Shown here piece after piece: positions 1-7,108 of a DNA stretch of 15,794 nt. The stretch spans positions 1 through 15,794 of the forward strand of contig NZ_CALCDX010000169.1 of the NCBI RefSeq assembly GCF_937900395.1. Direction: 5' to 3'. Both the position numbers and the translations under genes were made by a program. Each line of letters starts with the position of its first letter. The first letter of the stretch is position 1. The stretch is from an uncultured Caulobacter sp. GTDB taxonomy: Bacteria > Pseudomonadota > Alphaproteobacteria > Caulobacterales > Caulobacteraceae. The notes under the pieces were generated by a model, which was not told where the DNA came from, did no database searches, and saw nothing but the letters and a program-made list of their open reading frames with translations.

Positions 1-972
<972 letters not shown>

Positions 973-1192
973 CGGATCTGGACGCGCTTTAGGTTCCAAG
1001 GCCGGCCGGTTTCGACTGCGGCGGGAGTCGCCGCGCCTTGAAGCCTAACGCGAGGGGCATGTTCCGGCCAAGCGCACACAATCGTTAAGCGAGGTTAACG
1101 GCGGACTTCGCTGTGGACGGAAACGGAATCGTAAGCGCCTTGCGTCATGGTCCACCTCTGATTGGTGCGGACAGAAGGTCCGGGAGTTCGTA
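973..1192. promoter_or_regulatory. Divergent control region between two histidine kinase genes
   Basis: This 220-bp gap separates the 5' ends of two kinase genes transcribed in opposite directions, so it should carry both promoters. Seen directly: an inverted repeat CGTTAA-N6-TTAACG at 1083-1100, and two GANTC sites (1025-1029 and 1126-1130), the sequence methylated by CcrM in Caulobacter-type bacteria. Two GANTC sites in this length are not beyond chance. No convincing coding frame is present. Confidence 0.6.
1083..1100. promoter_or_regulatory. Possible CtrA-type binding site (CGTTAA-N6-TTAACG)
   Basis: Perfect 6-bp inverted arms with a 6-bp spacer. The Caulobacter CtrA consensus is TTAA-N7-TTAA; this site has both TTAA half-sites but a spacer one base shorter. 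It lies between two kinase genes, about 111 bases from the start of the left one and 93 from the right one. Binding by CtrA, or by another dimeric regulator, is inference. Confidence 0.4.
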
Positions 1193-1987
1193 ATGCCAGA
1201 ACCGGCGTCCCTGGACGCATCGCTTATCGTGCCCTTCGACGACGCAGTTCCGACCGAGCGTCGGACGGCGGCGGAGGAGCGCCGCCGCGCGGCCTTGGAT
1301 GATCGCAAGCGCTCCTTCCTGCGTATGGTCAGCCACGAGCTGCGCACCCCTCTGAACGCCGTCATCGGCTTTTCGGAGATCTTGTCGCATGAGCTGTACG
1401 GCCCGCTCGGCGCGCCGCAGTACCGCGAATACGCCCAGATCGTGCACGAAAGCGGCGTAAAGCTGCTCAAACTGGTCAACCAGATCGTCGAGATCGCGCG
1501 CCTGGAAGGCCACGTCACCGACATCAAGATGACGCCCGAGAGCCTCGACGAGGCTCTGGAGGACGTGATCGAGGGCCTGCGCCCCGAGATCGCCCGCCGC
1601 GAGGTCATCATCCATATCATCGGCCAGGGCGCCCTGCCCCTGGTGATCGCCGACAGCCGGGGCCTGCGCACCATGCTGTCGAACCTGCTTCAGAACGCCG
1701 TGACCCACTCGCCCGCCGGCGGCGTGGTGCACGTCGCCGCGGGCCGGATCGGCGCCGAGGTCGAGATCACCATCCGCGATCAGGGTCCGGGCGTGGACAG
1801 CGCTGAATTGCCGCGCCTGCTGCAGCCGTTCGAGCAAGGCGGCTCGCCGCTGACCCGCGCCAACGAGGGCGTGGGCCTGGGTCTGCCGATCGTCGACCTG
1901 TTGTCGCGCGCCATGGGCGGGCGGCTGAAGCTGTCGTCCAGCCTGGGCGCGGGCTTCCTGGCGCGCCTGATTCTGGAAGCGGGCTGA
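1193..1987 (+). CDS. Soluble histidine kinase (HisKA + HATPase_c)
   Basis: 264 aa with no transmembrane segment or recognisable sensor domain; only about 40 charged residues precede the dimerisation domain. The H box is MVSHELRTPLNA with phosphoacceptor His48. The ATPase domain shows the N box (Asn164 and Asn168 in LSNLLQNAV), G1 (DQGPG, 196-200), an F box (QPFEQ, 211-215) and G2 (GVGLGLPIV, 226-234), so the kinase should be active. There is no receiver domain. A GGGAG Shine-Dalgarno lies just before the ATG. The H-box segment closely resembles that of the membrane kinase transcribed divergently to the left. With so short an N-terminus it probably takes its signal from a partner protein, or acts as a phosphatase or kinase within an existing phosphorelay. 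Its partner regulator cannot be read from this window. Confidence 0.93.
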   Translation: MPEPASLDASLIVPFDDAVPTERRTAAEERRRAALDDRKRSFLRMVSHELRTPLNAVIGFSEILSHELYGPLGAPQYREYAQIVHESGVKLLKLVNQIVEIARLEGHVTDIKMTPESLDEALEDVIEGLRPEIARREVIIHIIGQGALPLVIADSRGLRTMLSNLLQNAVTHSPAGGVVHVAAGRIGAEVEITIRDQGPGVDSAELPRLLQPFEQGGSPLTRANEGVGLGLPIVDLLSRAMGGRLKLSSSLGAGFLARLILEAG

Positions 1988-2037
1988 TCGCCACGCCAAG
2001 CTTGCCTTGGACGGGCGAAGGCGCCTAAACGCCCGCC

Positions 2038-2472
2038 ATGACCAACCCGATCGACGCCGCCCTCGACGAACTGGCCGACGAGTTCGAACTGCTCGGCGAC
2101 TGGGAAGAGCGCTACCGCTATGTCATCGAGCTCGGCAAGGACCTCGAGCCCCTCACCGACGCCGAGCGTTCCGAGCAGAACAAGGTGCGCGGCTGCGCCA
2201 GCCAGGTGTGGCTGGTCACCGAGCCCCAGGCCGACGGGACCTTGAAGTTCCGGGGCGACAGCGACGCCCATATCGTCAGCGGCCTCGTGGCCATTATGCT
2301 GCGCCTCTATTCCGGACGCGCCCCCGCCGACATCGTCGCATTCGACGCCAAGGCCGCCCTCGATCGCCTGGGCCTGTCCGAGGCCTTGTCGTCGCAGCGT
2401 TCGAACGGTCTGAAGTCGATGGTCGCCCGCATCCAGCGCGACGCCCAGGAGGCGCTTGCAAACCTTGGCTAG
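2038..2472 (+). CDS. sufE: SufE family cysteine-desulfurase activator
   Basis: 144 aa, the usual SufE length. SufE accepts persulfide sulfur from the cysteine desulfurase SufS and hands it to the SUF Fe-S assembly scaffold in the cytoplasm. The family signature is clear: ELLGDWEERYRYVIELG near residues 17-33, then VRGCASQVW with the sulfur-accepting Cys53 (Cys51 in E. coli). No suf operon surrounds it; here it overlaps the 5' end of trhO, suggesting co-translation. No good Shine-Dalgarno precedes the ATG. Instead a 6-bp inverted repeat (CGGGCG at 2012-2017 with CGCCCG at 2030-2035) sits directly upstream and could fold in the leader or help end the kinase transcript. Confidence 0.93.
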   Translation: MTNPIDAALDELADEFELLGDWEERYRYVIELGKDLEPLTDAERSEQNKVRGCASQVWLVTEPQADGTLKFRGDSDAHIVSGLVAIMLRLYSGRAPADIVAFDAKAALDRLGLSEALSSQRSNGLKSMVARIQRDAQEALANLG

Positions 2473-3415
2473 GTATCGCGTAGCCGCGCTCTATCGCTTC
2501 ACGCGGTTCGAGGACCCGGCCGCGATCCAGGGGCCTCTGGCCGCTTTGTGCTGCGGCCTCGGCGTCAAGGGCACGCTGCTGCTGGCGCGCGAGGGGATCA
2601 ACGGCACGATCGCCGGCGAGGACGCCGCCATCGAGGCGGTGCTGGCCCATATCCGCGCCCTGCCCGGCTGCGCCGACCTGGCGCCCAAGACCGCCTGGGC
2701 CGAACGCATGCCCTTCTACCGGATGAAGGTGCGACTGAAGAAAGAGATCGTCACCCTGGGCCAGCCCGATCTCGACCCGACCGATCCCGGAACCTATGTC
2801 GCGCCCGCCGACTGGAACGCCCTGATCAGCGATCCCGACGTCGTGGTCATCGACACCCGCAACGACTACGAGGTCGCCGTCGGTCGGTTCGAGGGCGCGG
2901 TCGATCCGAAGACCGCCAGCTTTTCGGAATTCCCTGGCTGGTTCCGCGACTGGCGCGCCGAGGTCGAGGCCGCGCGCGGCCCGGACGCCCCGCCGCTGAA
3001 GGTCGCCATGTACTGCACCGGCGGCATCCGCTGCGAGAAATCCACCGCCTTCCTGAAGGCCGAGGGGATCGAACAGGTCTTCCACCTGAAGGGCGGCATC
3101 CTCGACTACCTGGAGCAGGTGCCCGAACCCGAGAGCCTGTGGCGGGGCGAATGCTTCGTGTTCGACGAGCGGGTGGCGGTCGGCCATGGCCTGACGCCCG
3201 GAACCCACGTTCTCTGCCGAGGCTGCCGCATGCCGGTCAGCCCCGAGGACCAGGCCTCGCCGCTCTATGTCGAAGGCGTTTCCTGTCCCGCCTGCCATGA
3301 TCAGCGAACGGAGGAGCAGAAGGCGCGCGCCGCCGAGCGTCACCGTCAGGCCTTGCACTGCGAGGCCCTGGGCATCGACCATGTCGGCGCGCAATTGCCC
3401 GCGAAGACGGGCTGA
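2456..3415 (+). CDS. trhO: tRNA uridine(34) hydroxylase TrhO (rhodanese-family)
   Basis: 319 aa from the outermost TTG. TrhO (YceA) hydroxylates uridine-34 of certain tRNAs with O2, the first step toward 5-(carboxy)methoxyuridine. An N-terminal acylphosphatase-like domain (about 8-100, with LAREGINGT at 43-51) is followed by a rhodanese domain (about 115-225) carrying the conserved Cys187 and Cys193 in YCTGGIRCEKS. The C-terminus has two CxxC-type pairs (C254/C257 and C277/C280), which may bind a metal. The start is uncertain: AGGAGG at 2447-2452 inside sufE is 3 nt from TTG 2456 and 12 nt from an in-frame TTG at 2465. The second gives MARYRVAALYRF, closer to the family N-terminus. Either way the gene overlaps the sufE stop and is probably coupled to it. 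Confidence 0.94.
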   Translation: MQTLARYRVAALYRFTRFEDPAAIQGPLAALCCGLGVKGTLLLAREGINGTIAGEDAAIEAVLAHIRALPGCADLAPKTAWAERMPFYRMKVRLKKEIVTLGQPDLDPTDPGTYVAPADWNALISDPDVVVIDTRNDYEVAVGRFEGAVDPKTASFSEFPGWFRDWRAEVEAARGPDAPPLKVAMYCTGGIRCEKSTAFLKAEGIEQVFHLKGGILDYLEQVPEPESLWRGECFVFDERVAVGHGLTPGTHVLCRGCRMPVSPEDQASPLYVEGVSCPACHDQRTEEQKARAAERHRQALHCEALGIDHVGAQLPAKTG

Positions 3416-3473
3416 ACCCTTCGGCCTCGCCCCGCGTTGACCCGGCTCCCCTTCCCCAGCGAGGAGCCCTTCG

Positions 3474-3923
3474 ATGCACACCAACGAAGACCACATCAAG
3501 CTCGTCAACGGCCTGGTCGAGACCACGATCGACAGCGCCGACGGCTATGCCGAAGCCGCCAAGGACGCCGACAACAGCCGCTACAAGGAACTGTTCGAAC
3601 GCCGCGCCCAGGAACGCCGCTCGGTCGCCTCCGAACTCCAAAACGAGGTGCGCCGCCTCGGCGGCGATCCCAAGGATGACGGCACCATCCTGGCCGCCGC
3701 CCACCGCGCCTTCCTGAACCTGAAGGACGCCGTGACCAAAGGCGACGAGGCCGTCGTCAACGAGGTCGAGGCCGGCGAGGACCACATCAAGGCCAAGTAC
3801 GAAAAGGCCCTGCAGGACGGCGACGTCGATCCGCAGACCCGGGCCGTGATCGAACGCGCCTGGACGTCGGTGAAGTCCGGCCACGACCAGATGCGCGACA
3901 TTAAGCACATGCTCAAGCACTAA
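3474..3923 (+). CDS. PA2169-like four-helix-bundle protein (DUF2383)
   Basis: 149 aa, almost entirely helical and strongly charged, with no signal peptide or membrane segment. The N-terminal pattern (HIKLVNGLVETTIDSADGY), followed by helices rich in E, R, H and D spaced as in ferritin-like bundles, and a total of about 150 aa, match the PA2169/DUF2383 family. Those proteins resemble ferritin-like four-helix bundles; no activity is established that I know of. GAxHRAFLNLKD-type residues around 75-85 and HIKAKYEKAL (103-112) would form later helices. A GCGAGGAG ribosome-binding site precedes the ATG. It stands 58 bp after trhO and is followed by a strong terminator, so it may be a separate, possibly stress-related unit; that role is inference. 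Confidence 0.82.
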   Translation: MHTNEDHIKLVNGLVETTIDSADGYAEAAKDADNSRYKELFERRAQERRSVASELQNEVRRLGGDPKDDGTILAAAHRAFLNLKDAVTKGDEAVVNEVEAGEDHIKAKYEKALQDGDVDPQTRAVIERAWTSVKSGHDQMRDIKHMLKH

Positions 3924-3933
3924 ACGACGCGAA

Positions 3934-3957
3934 GGGCGGGTCCGAAAGGCCCCGCCC
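3934..3957 (+). terminator. Rho-independent terminator after the DUF2383 gene
   Basis: GGGCGGG (3934-3940) pairs with CCCGCCC (3951-3957) across a 10-nt loop, followed by ATTTGCTT. It starts 10 nt after the stop codon of the upstream gene. The T-run is short and broken, but the stem is perfect and GC-only. Confidence 0.7.
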
Positions 3958-3985
3958 ATTTGCTTCCGGGCGCGCCCCAACGCAT

Positions 3986-4303
3986 ATGAACCTCATGGAA
4001 GACGCGCCGCGCCCCATCGCCGAACGCCTCGTGCTGGACGAGCGTCAGGTCAACCTGATCGCCAAGGCCCTGGCCGAGCCGCGCCGCCGCCAGATCCTCA
4101 AGGAAATCGGGACCGCCAGCGAGCCGACGCCGTGCGGCGCTGTCGCCCAGCACATCGAGGTCAGCGCCGCCACCTTCTCGCACCACATGAAGGAGTTGGA
4201 GAACGCCGGCCTGATCCGCATCTGCCGCCAGGGGAAATTCGCCTTCCTGGTGCTGCAGCGGGACGTTCTGAATGCGTACCTGGCGCAACTGGCGGAGATC
4301 TAG
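3986..4303 (+). CDS. ArsR-family winged-helix transcriptional regulator
   Basis: 105 aa, the size of a single-domain ArsR/SmtB repressor. LIAKALAEPRRRQILKEIG (about 24-42) is the typical first helix pair. The recognition helix region is VAQHIEVSAATFSHHMKELENAGLI (about 53-77), and the wing (RICRQGKFAFLVL) follows. No CxC or other clear metal-binding pair is present; the single early Cys is in TPCGAV. It may therefore sense something other than metal, as do many ArsR proteins linked to oxidoreductases. ATG at 3986 and ATG at 3995 are both possible starts and neither has a strong Shine-Dalgarno. ArsR genes often control a neighbour; the nearest same-strand gene is the SDR at 5640, with an unrelated-looking stretch between them. 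That link is inference. Confidence 0.88.
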   Translation: MNLMEDAPRPIAERLVLDERQVNLIAKALAEPRRRQILKEIGTASEPTPCGAVAQHIEVSAATFSHHMKELENAGLIRICRQGKFAFLVLQRDVLNAYLAQLAEI

Positions 4304-4602
4304 GCTTCGGACCGTTGGCGAAGGTTTGAGACGTCCTCTCTAGGCAGCAACCCACTGCTGGAGCTCCGCCAAACCCACGAATTGGCCGAACAGGCTAATT
4401 CTGTCCGCACGACGCCGATTGCAGGTTACGACTGTCCGCGGATATGCGCCGCGACACTCAGATCCCTTGCCCCACGCTCGTTCAGCAGAAAGGTGATGAA
4501 GTCGCGAAAGGGTTCCTTCCGGAACAAGACTGACGTCAATTTCAACCTCGCCAACGTCGGCGCCGGCGAACTTGGCCGAGGGGCGTACGCATTGTATGTT
4601 TG
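4304..4602. other. Gap with no secure gene; possible gene remnant on the minus strand
   Basis: This 299-bp stretch looks less GC-rich than its surroundings. Several short frames are open on both strands, but none has a good start, a ribosome site and protein-like composition together. The most protein-like text is on the minus strand, ending at a TAA at 4426-4428, and includes FRDFITFLLNERGARDLSV. That frame has only TTG starts and could be the tail of a decayed gene. Confidence 0.45.
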
Positions 4603-5316
4603 TTACTCCGGCCTTCCCGACGGGGCGTAGTACAACACCCCACTGACGCCCCAACCCTCGTAAGCCTTGCGAGTTGGCCGCCACATCACTGAGGTGCCTC
4701 CAGAAGCGTAGATGTTCTGTTCGTCGGGGACATCTGCACCAATGTTCGGATCAATTTTGAGCGCAGCCAATCCATCGCGCACAGTGGTCAAGTTTTTCTG
4801 CATTTCGGCGATCCTGGCCGGTGGAAAGTCAGGATGAAGGCTTGGCGCCAGGTTCGCCGGTGGAATGCCCCCGTGAAAGCCAAAGCGCGTGAGATCGAAG
4901 ATGATCTTCCGGCGCGCCATAGGCACAAGAACTGAGGCGCATGCCGAAAAGCACTCTCGATAGGTCACCAGTGTGATGTCAGCCGCCCTGAGGCGCTCGC
5001 CAAGCCTGTACGCGGATATCCAGTAGCCCCCAGGCGAGGTTACAACGACAGCATCAACCCCCTTTAGAGCGTCGTCTGATACGAGCCGCTCAAGGTCGCT
5101 ATTCAAGGGGCCCGCGACGCAAAGGGTGGTTGAGCGACGCTCAACAGCCACAACTGTCGTGCTCATCAAGGGGCAAACTGAGATCGCGCGCCAAGCGTAT
5201 TGTCGCTGCGCGATATCGGCTTCGGTCAGCTCATGGACCGTCGGGGGCGGCGCGGAACCGTCGTTTACGGCCTGCGCGCCCATGGCCAGGATAAGGGCCA
5301 AACTCAGAGGGGACAT
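4603..5316 (-). CDS. Secreted ClpP/crotonase-fold-like protein (COG3904-like)
   Basis: 237 aa with a signal peptide (MSPLSLALILAMGAQA, likely cut after residue 16), so probably periplasmic. The core resembles ClpP-like serine hydrolases of the COG3904 periplasmic group. VVVTSPGGYWISAYRLGERL (91-110) matches the oxyanion-loop strand and helix. RECFSACASVLVPMARRK (120-137) has a Ser124 where the ClpP nucleophile is expected, between two Cys residues. GFHGG (146-150) supplies a possible catalytic His148. The C-terminal W-x-P-x8-GWGVSGVL region is also typical of the group. A hydrolase or peptidase role is inferred from the fold; the substrate is unknown. AGGAAG precedes the ATG. Base composition looks lower in GC than the flanks, and the gene points against the ArsR and SDR genes on either side, suggesting transfer. 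Confidence 0.72.
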   Translation of the reverse strand: MSPLSLALILAMGAQAVNDGSAPPPTVHELTEADIAQRQYAWRAISVCPLMSTTVVAVERRSTTLCVAGPLNSDLERLVSDDALKGVDAVVVTSPGGYWISAYRLGERLRAADITLVTYRECFSACASVLVPMARRKIIFDLTRFGFHGGIPPANLAPSLHPDFPPARIAEMQKNLTTVRDGLAALKIDPNIGADVPDEQNIYASGGTSVMWRPTRKAYEGWGVSGVLYYAPSGRPE

Positions 5317-5436
5317 GAAACTTCCTGGAGGACCGGGCCGTTCAAAGGACGCCCGGAGGAGTTGCTGTTATGAGCCGCAGCGCGCACCACCACAGGTGCG
5401 GTAGTCACCGTCTTGTTCGAAGAATAGGAGCACAGC

Positions 5437-5529
5437 ATGCGGAGCCTACGTGCTTCCGCTATGCGCTGCCAGCTCTTGAGACTCGGTCTCAGCTTTGACG
5501 GCCCTAACCTGTTTCTGGGACACTTCTAG
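5437..5529 (+). CDS. Possible 30-aa small protein (doubtful)
   Basis: ATG at 5437 preceded by AGGAG with a 6-nt spacer; 30 codons ending in TAG at 5527-5529. The peptide begins MRSLRASAMRC, then has a weakly hydrophobic middle and ends in LFLGHF. Only the ribosome site sets it apart from random open frames. It contains the TGAGAC/GTCTCA dyad, so that DNA may be regulatory rather than coding. Confidence 0.18.
   Translation: MRSLRASAMRCQLLRLGLSFDGPNLFLGHF
5477..5491. promoter_or_regulatory. Inverted repeat TGAGAC-TCG-GTCTCA, candidate operator
   Basis: Perfect 6-bp arms with a 3-bp spacer, 148 bp upstream of the SDR start. This is the size of site bound by a dimeric repressor. The ArsR-type protein at 3986 is a nearby candidate, but nothing in the sequence proves the link. 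Confidence 0.3.
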
Positions 5530-5639
5530 CCTGTACCGACAAGGGACCGGCTCTGAAAATCTCGCGTCGCTCATTGAATCACTTCGATGATTATCTAAAT
5601 GTCTAACCGATCGCCAGTTGGGCGATGGAGAGACAGATC

Positions 5640-6389
5640 ATGAGCAAGCTCGCGGGTAAGGTCGCCGTGGTGACCGGCGCGTCGAAAGGAATCGGGGCGG
5701 GCATCGCCAAGGCGCTGGCGGCCGAGGGCGCGGCGGTGGCGGTCAACTACGCCTCCGACCAAGCCGGCGCCGACAAGGTGGTCGCCGAGATCAGCGCCGC
5801 CGGCGGCAAGGCCATCGCCGTCCAAGGCTCAGTCGCCAAGGCTGAGAATGTCGCGCGGCTGTTCGACGCGGCGCAGACCGCGTTCGGCCGCATCGACATC
5901 CTGGTCAACAACGCCGGCGTCTATGCCTTCACCCCGCTGGAGGCCGTCACCGAGGCCGAATTCCGCCGCCAGTTCGACACCAATGTGCTCGGTCTCCTGC
6001 TGGCGTCGCAGGAAGCGGCCAAGCGCTTCGGCCCGGACGGCGGCAGCATCATCAACATCAGCTCTTCGGCGGTGACGCTGGAGATCCCGGCCTTCTCGAT
6101 CTACACGGCCACCAAGGCTTCGGTCGATGCGATCACTCGGGTGCTGGCCAAGGAGCTCGGCCCGCGCAAGATCCGCGTCAACGCCATCGCGCCCGGAGCC
6201 GTCGAGACCGAAGGGACCCACACGGCGGGCATCGTCGGTTCGGACTTCGAGACCCAGATCGTGGCCGGCACGGCCCTGGGTCGGATGGGCCAACCCTCGG
6301 ACATAGCGCCGGTGGCGACCTTCCTGGCCTCCCCCGAGAGCTTCTGGATCACCGGCGAGGTGATCGCGGTCGCCGGCGGCAACCGCTAG
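5640..6389 (+). CDS. Classical SDR oxidoreductase (FabG / glucose-dehydrogenase-like)
   Basis: 249 aa, the standard length of a classical short-chain dehydrogenase/reductase. The cofactor motif is TGASKGIG (12-19), the structural motif NNAG (90-93), and the catalytic residues are Asn115, Ser142, Tyr155 and Lys159 (YTATK). All are in place, so it should be an active NAD(P)(H)-dependent carbonyl reductase or alcohol dehydrogenase in the cytoplasm. NYASD after beta-strand 2 lacks the acidic residue that marks NAD preference, so NADP(H) is likelier. The substrate cannot be read. I chose the ATG at 5640 over the one at 5625 because GGAGAG (5627-5632) sits 7 nt before 5640 and overlaps the 5625 codon, and because MSKLAGKVAVVTGAS is the normal N-terminus. 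Its stop overlaps the stop of the opposing gene in CTAG. Confidence 0.93.
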   Translation: MSKLAGKVAVVTGASKGIGAGIAKALAAEGAAVAVNYASDQAGADKVVAEISAAGGKAIAVQGSVAKAENVARLFDAAQTAFGRIDILVNNAGVYAFTPLEAVTEAEFRRQFDTNVLGLLLASQEAAKRFGPDGGSIINISSSAVTLEIPAFSIYTATKASVDAITRVLAKELGPRKIRVNAIAPGAVETEGTHTAGIVGSDFETQIVAGTALGRMGQPSDIAPVATFLASPESFWITGEVIAVAGGNR

Positions 6390-7108
6390 ATCATCCGATA
6401 GTGCCGCGCCAGGCGCTGCAGGGCGAGCTTCAGCACCGTCTTGCCCGTCCGGCGCGGCAGCTTCAGAGCGGCCTCGGCCGCCTCTAGCGCCGAGCCCATC
6501 AGGCAAATCCGCTCCAGGATCTCGCGCAGGCCCGGCCCGACCGAGTCCAGCGCTCGGGCGACCCGCTGGCGGGCGGCGTGGTCGCGCTCTGCGGGGGCCA
6601 GGCCCGGCAGTCCGCCATCGACGCGCGAGGCGTCCCAGCGCATGGTCAGGCGCCCCTGGGTCCCCAGCCGCTCGTACTCCTCGCGCAGGCGTTCGCCAGC
6701 CGCGGCTTCGATCGGCGTCAGCCAGGGCTGTCCGTCACGATCGCGACGGCGGGCCAGCCAGGCGATCGGCGACTCGCCAAGATTTCGTCGGACGGGCTTG
6801 GACGCCTCGGGCAAAAGGACTTCGCCTTCGATGACGCCCGGCCGGCCTGGCGGCGGCGAGATGGGGGGCGGCCGGTCGATCATGGTCCAGCCCCCTTGCG
6901 GGCGAGGCCTCAACGTCGCCTCGCGGGCCAAGGCCTGGAAGCCGGCTTCATCCAGGATCAGCATCGGGCGGCGGCGACGATTGGCGCCCAACCGCACGCC
7001 GTAGCCCTCGCCCTGCGCCTCGACCACCGCCCCGGGACGCGCCAGCAGACGCATGGCCCGCTCGGCCCGACGGCGGGCCTCCAGTTCCTGATCGAACGTC
7101 ATGCTCAT
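6386..7108 (-). CDS. DUF6456 domain protein, coupled to a DnaA-domain-IV protein
   Basis: 240 aa, soluble and very basic. A proline-rich linker (about 78-90) separates an N-terminal part from the C-terminal domain (about 108-238). This starts NLGESPIAWLARRRDRDG and ends LALQRLARHYRMI, the conserved ends I know from DUF6456, an alphaproteobacterial domain of unknown role. The region around 190-232 (GPGLREILERICL, LEAAEAALKLPRRTGKTVLKLAL) reads like a helix-turn-helix, so DNA binding is plausible but inferred. ATG at 7108 forms an ATGA overlap with the stop of the upstream gene, which fixes the start and indicates translational coupling; a second ATG two codons later is also possible. The longer upstream extension of this frame runs antiparallel to no conserved text and is not needed. 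Confidence 0.8.
   Translation of the reverse strand: MSMTFDQELEARRRAERAMRLLARPGAVVEAQGEGYGVRLGANRRRRPMLILDEAGFQALAREATLRPRPQGGWTMIDRPPPISPPPGRPGVIEGEVLLPEASKPVRRNLGESPIAWLARRRDRDGQPWLTPIEAAAGERLREEYERLGTQGRLTMRWDASRVDGGLPGLAPAERDHAARQRVARALDSVGPGLREILERICLMGSALEAAEAALKLPRRTGKTVLKLALQRLARHYRMI

Larger units (their letters stand above)
5317..5639. other. Upstream region of the SDR gene; no secure gene, several dyads
   Basis: About 320 bp separating divergent genes. It holds a perfect dyad TGAGAC-TCG-GTCTCA at 5477-5491, a shorter one AATCA-N6-TGATT at 5577-5592, a GANTC site at 5576-5580, and one small open frame with a good ribosome site (5437-5529). The AT-richer part near 5571-5610 is the likely promoter zone for the SDR gene. 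Confidence 0.5.

Noticed and set aside
1145..1999. Minus-strand 284-aa open frame
   Set aside because: Antisense to the soluble histidine kinase with all its conserved boxes.
2294..3526. Minus-strand 410-aa open frame
   Set aside because: Antisense to trhO, which has clear catalytic motifs; the frame is low-complexity and has no domain.
5625..5639. Earlier ATG of the SDR gene
   Set aside because: Its codon overlaps the GGAGAG ribosome site that serves the ATG at 5640.
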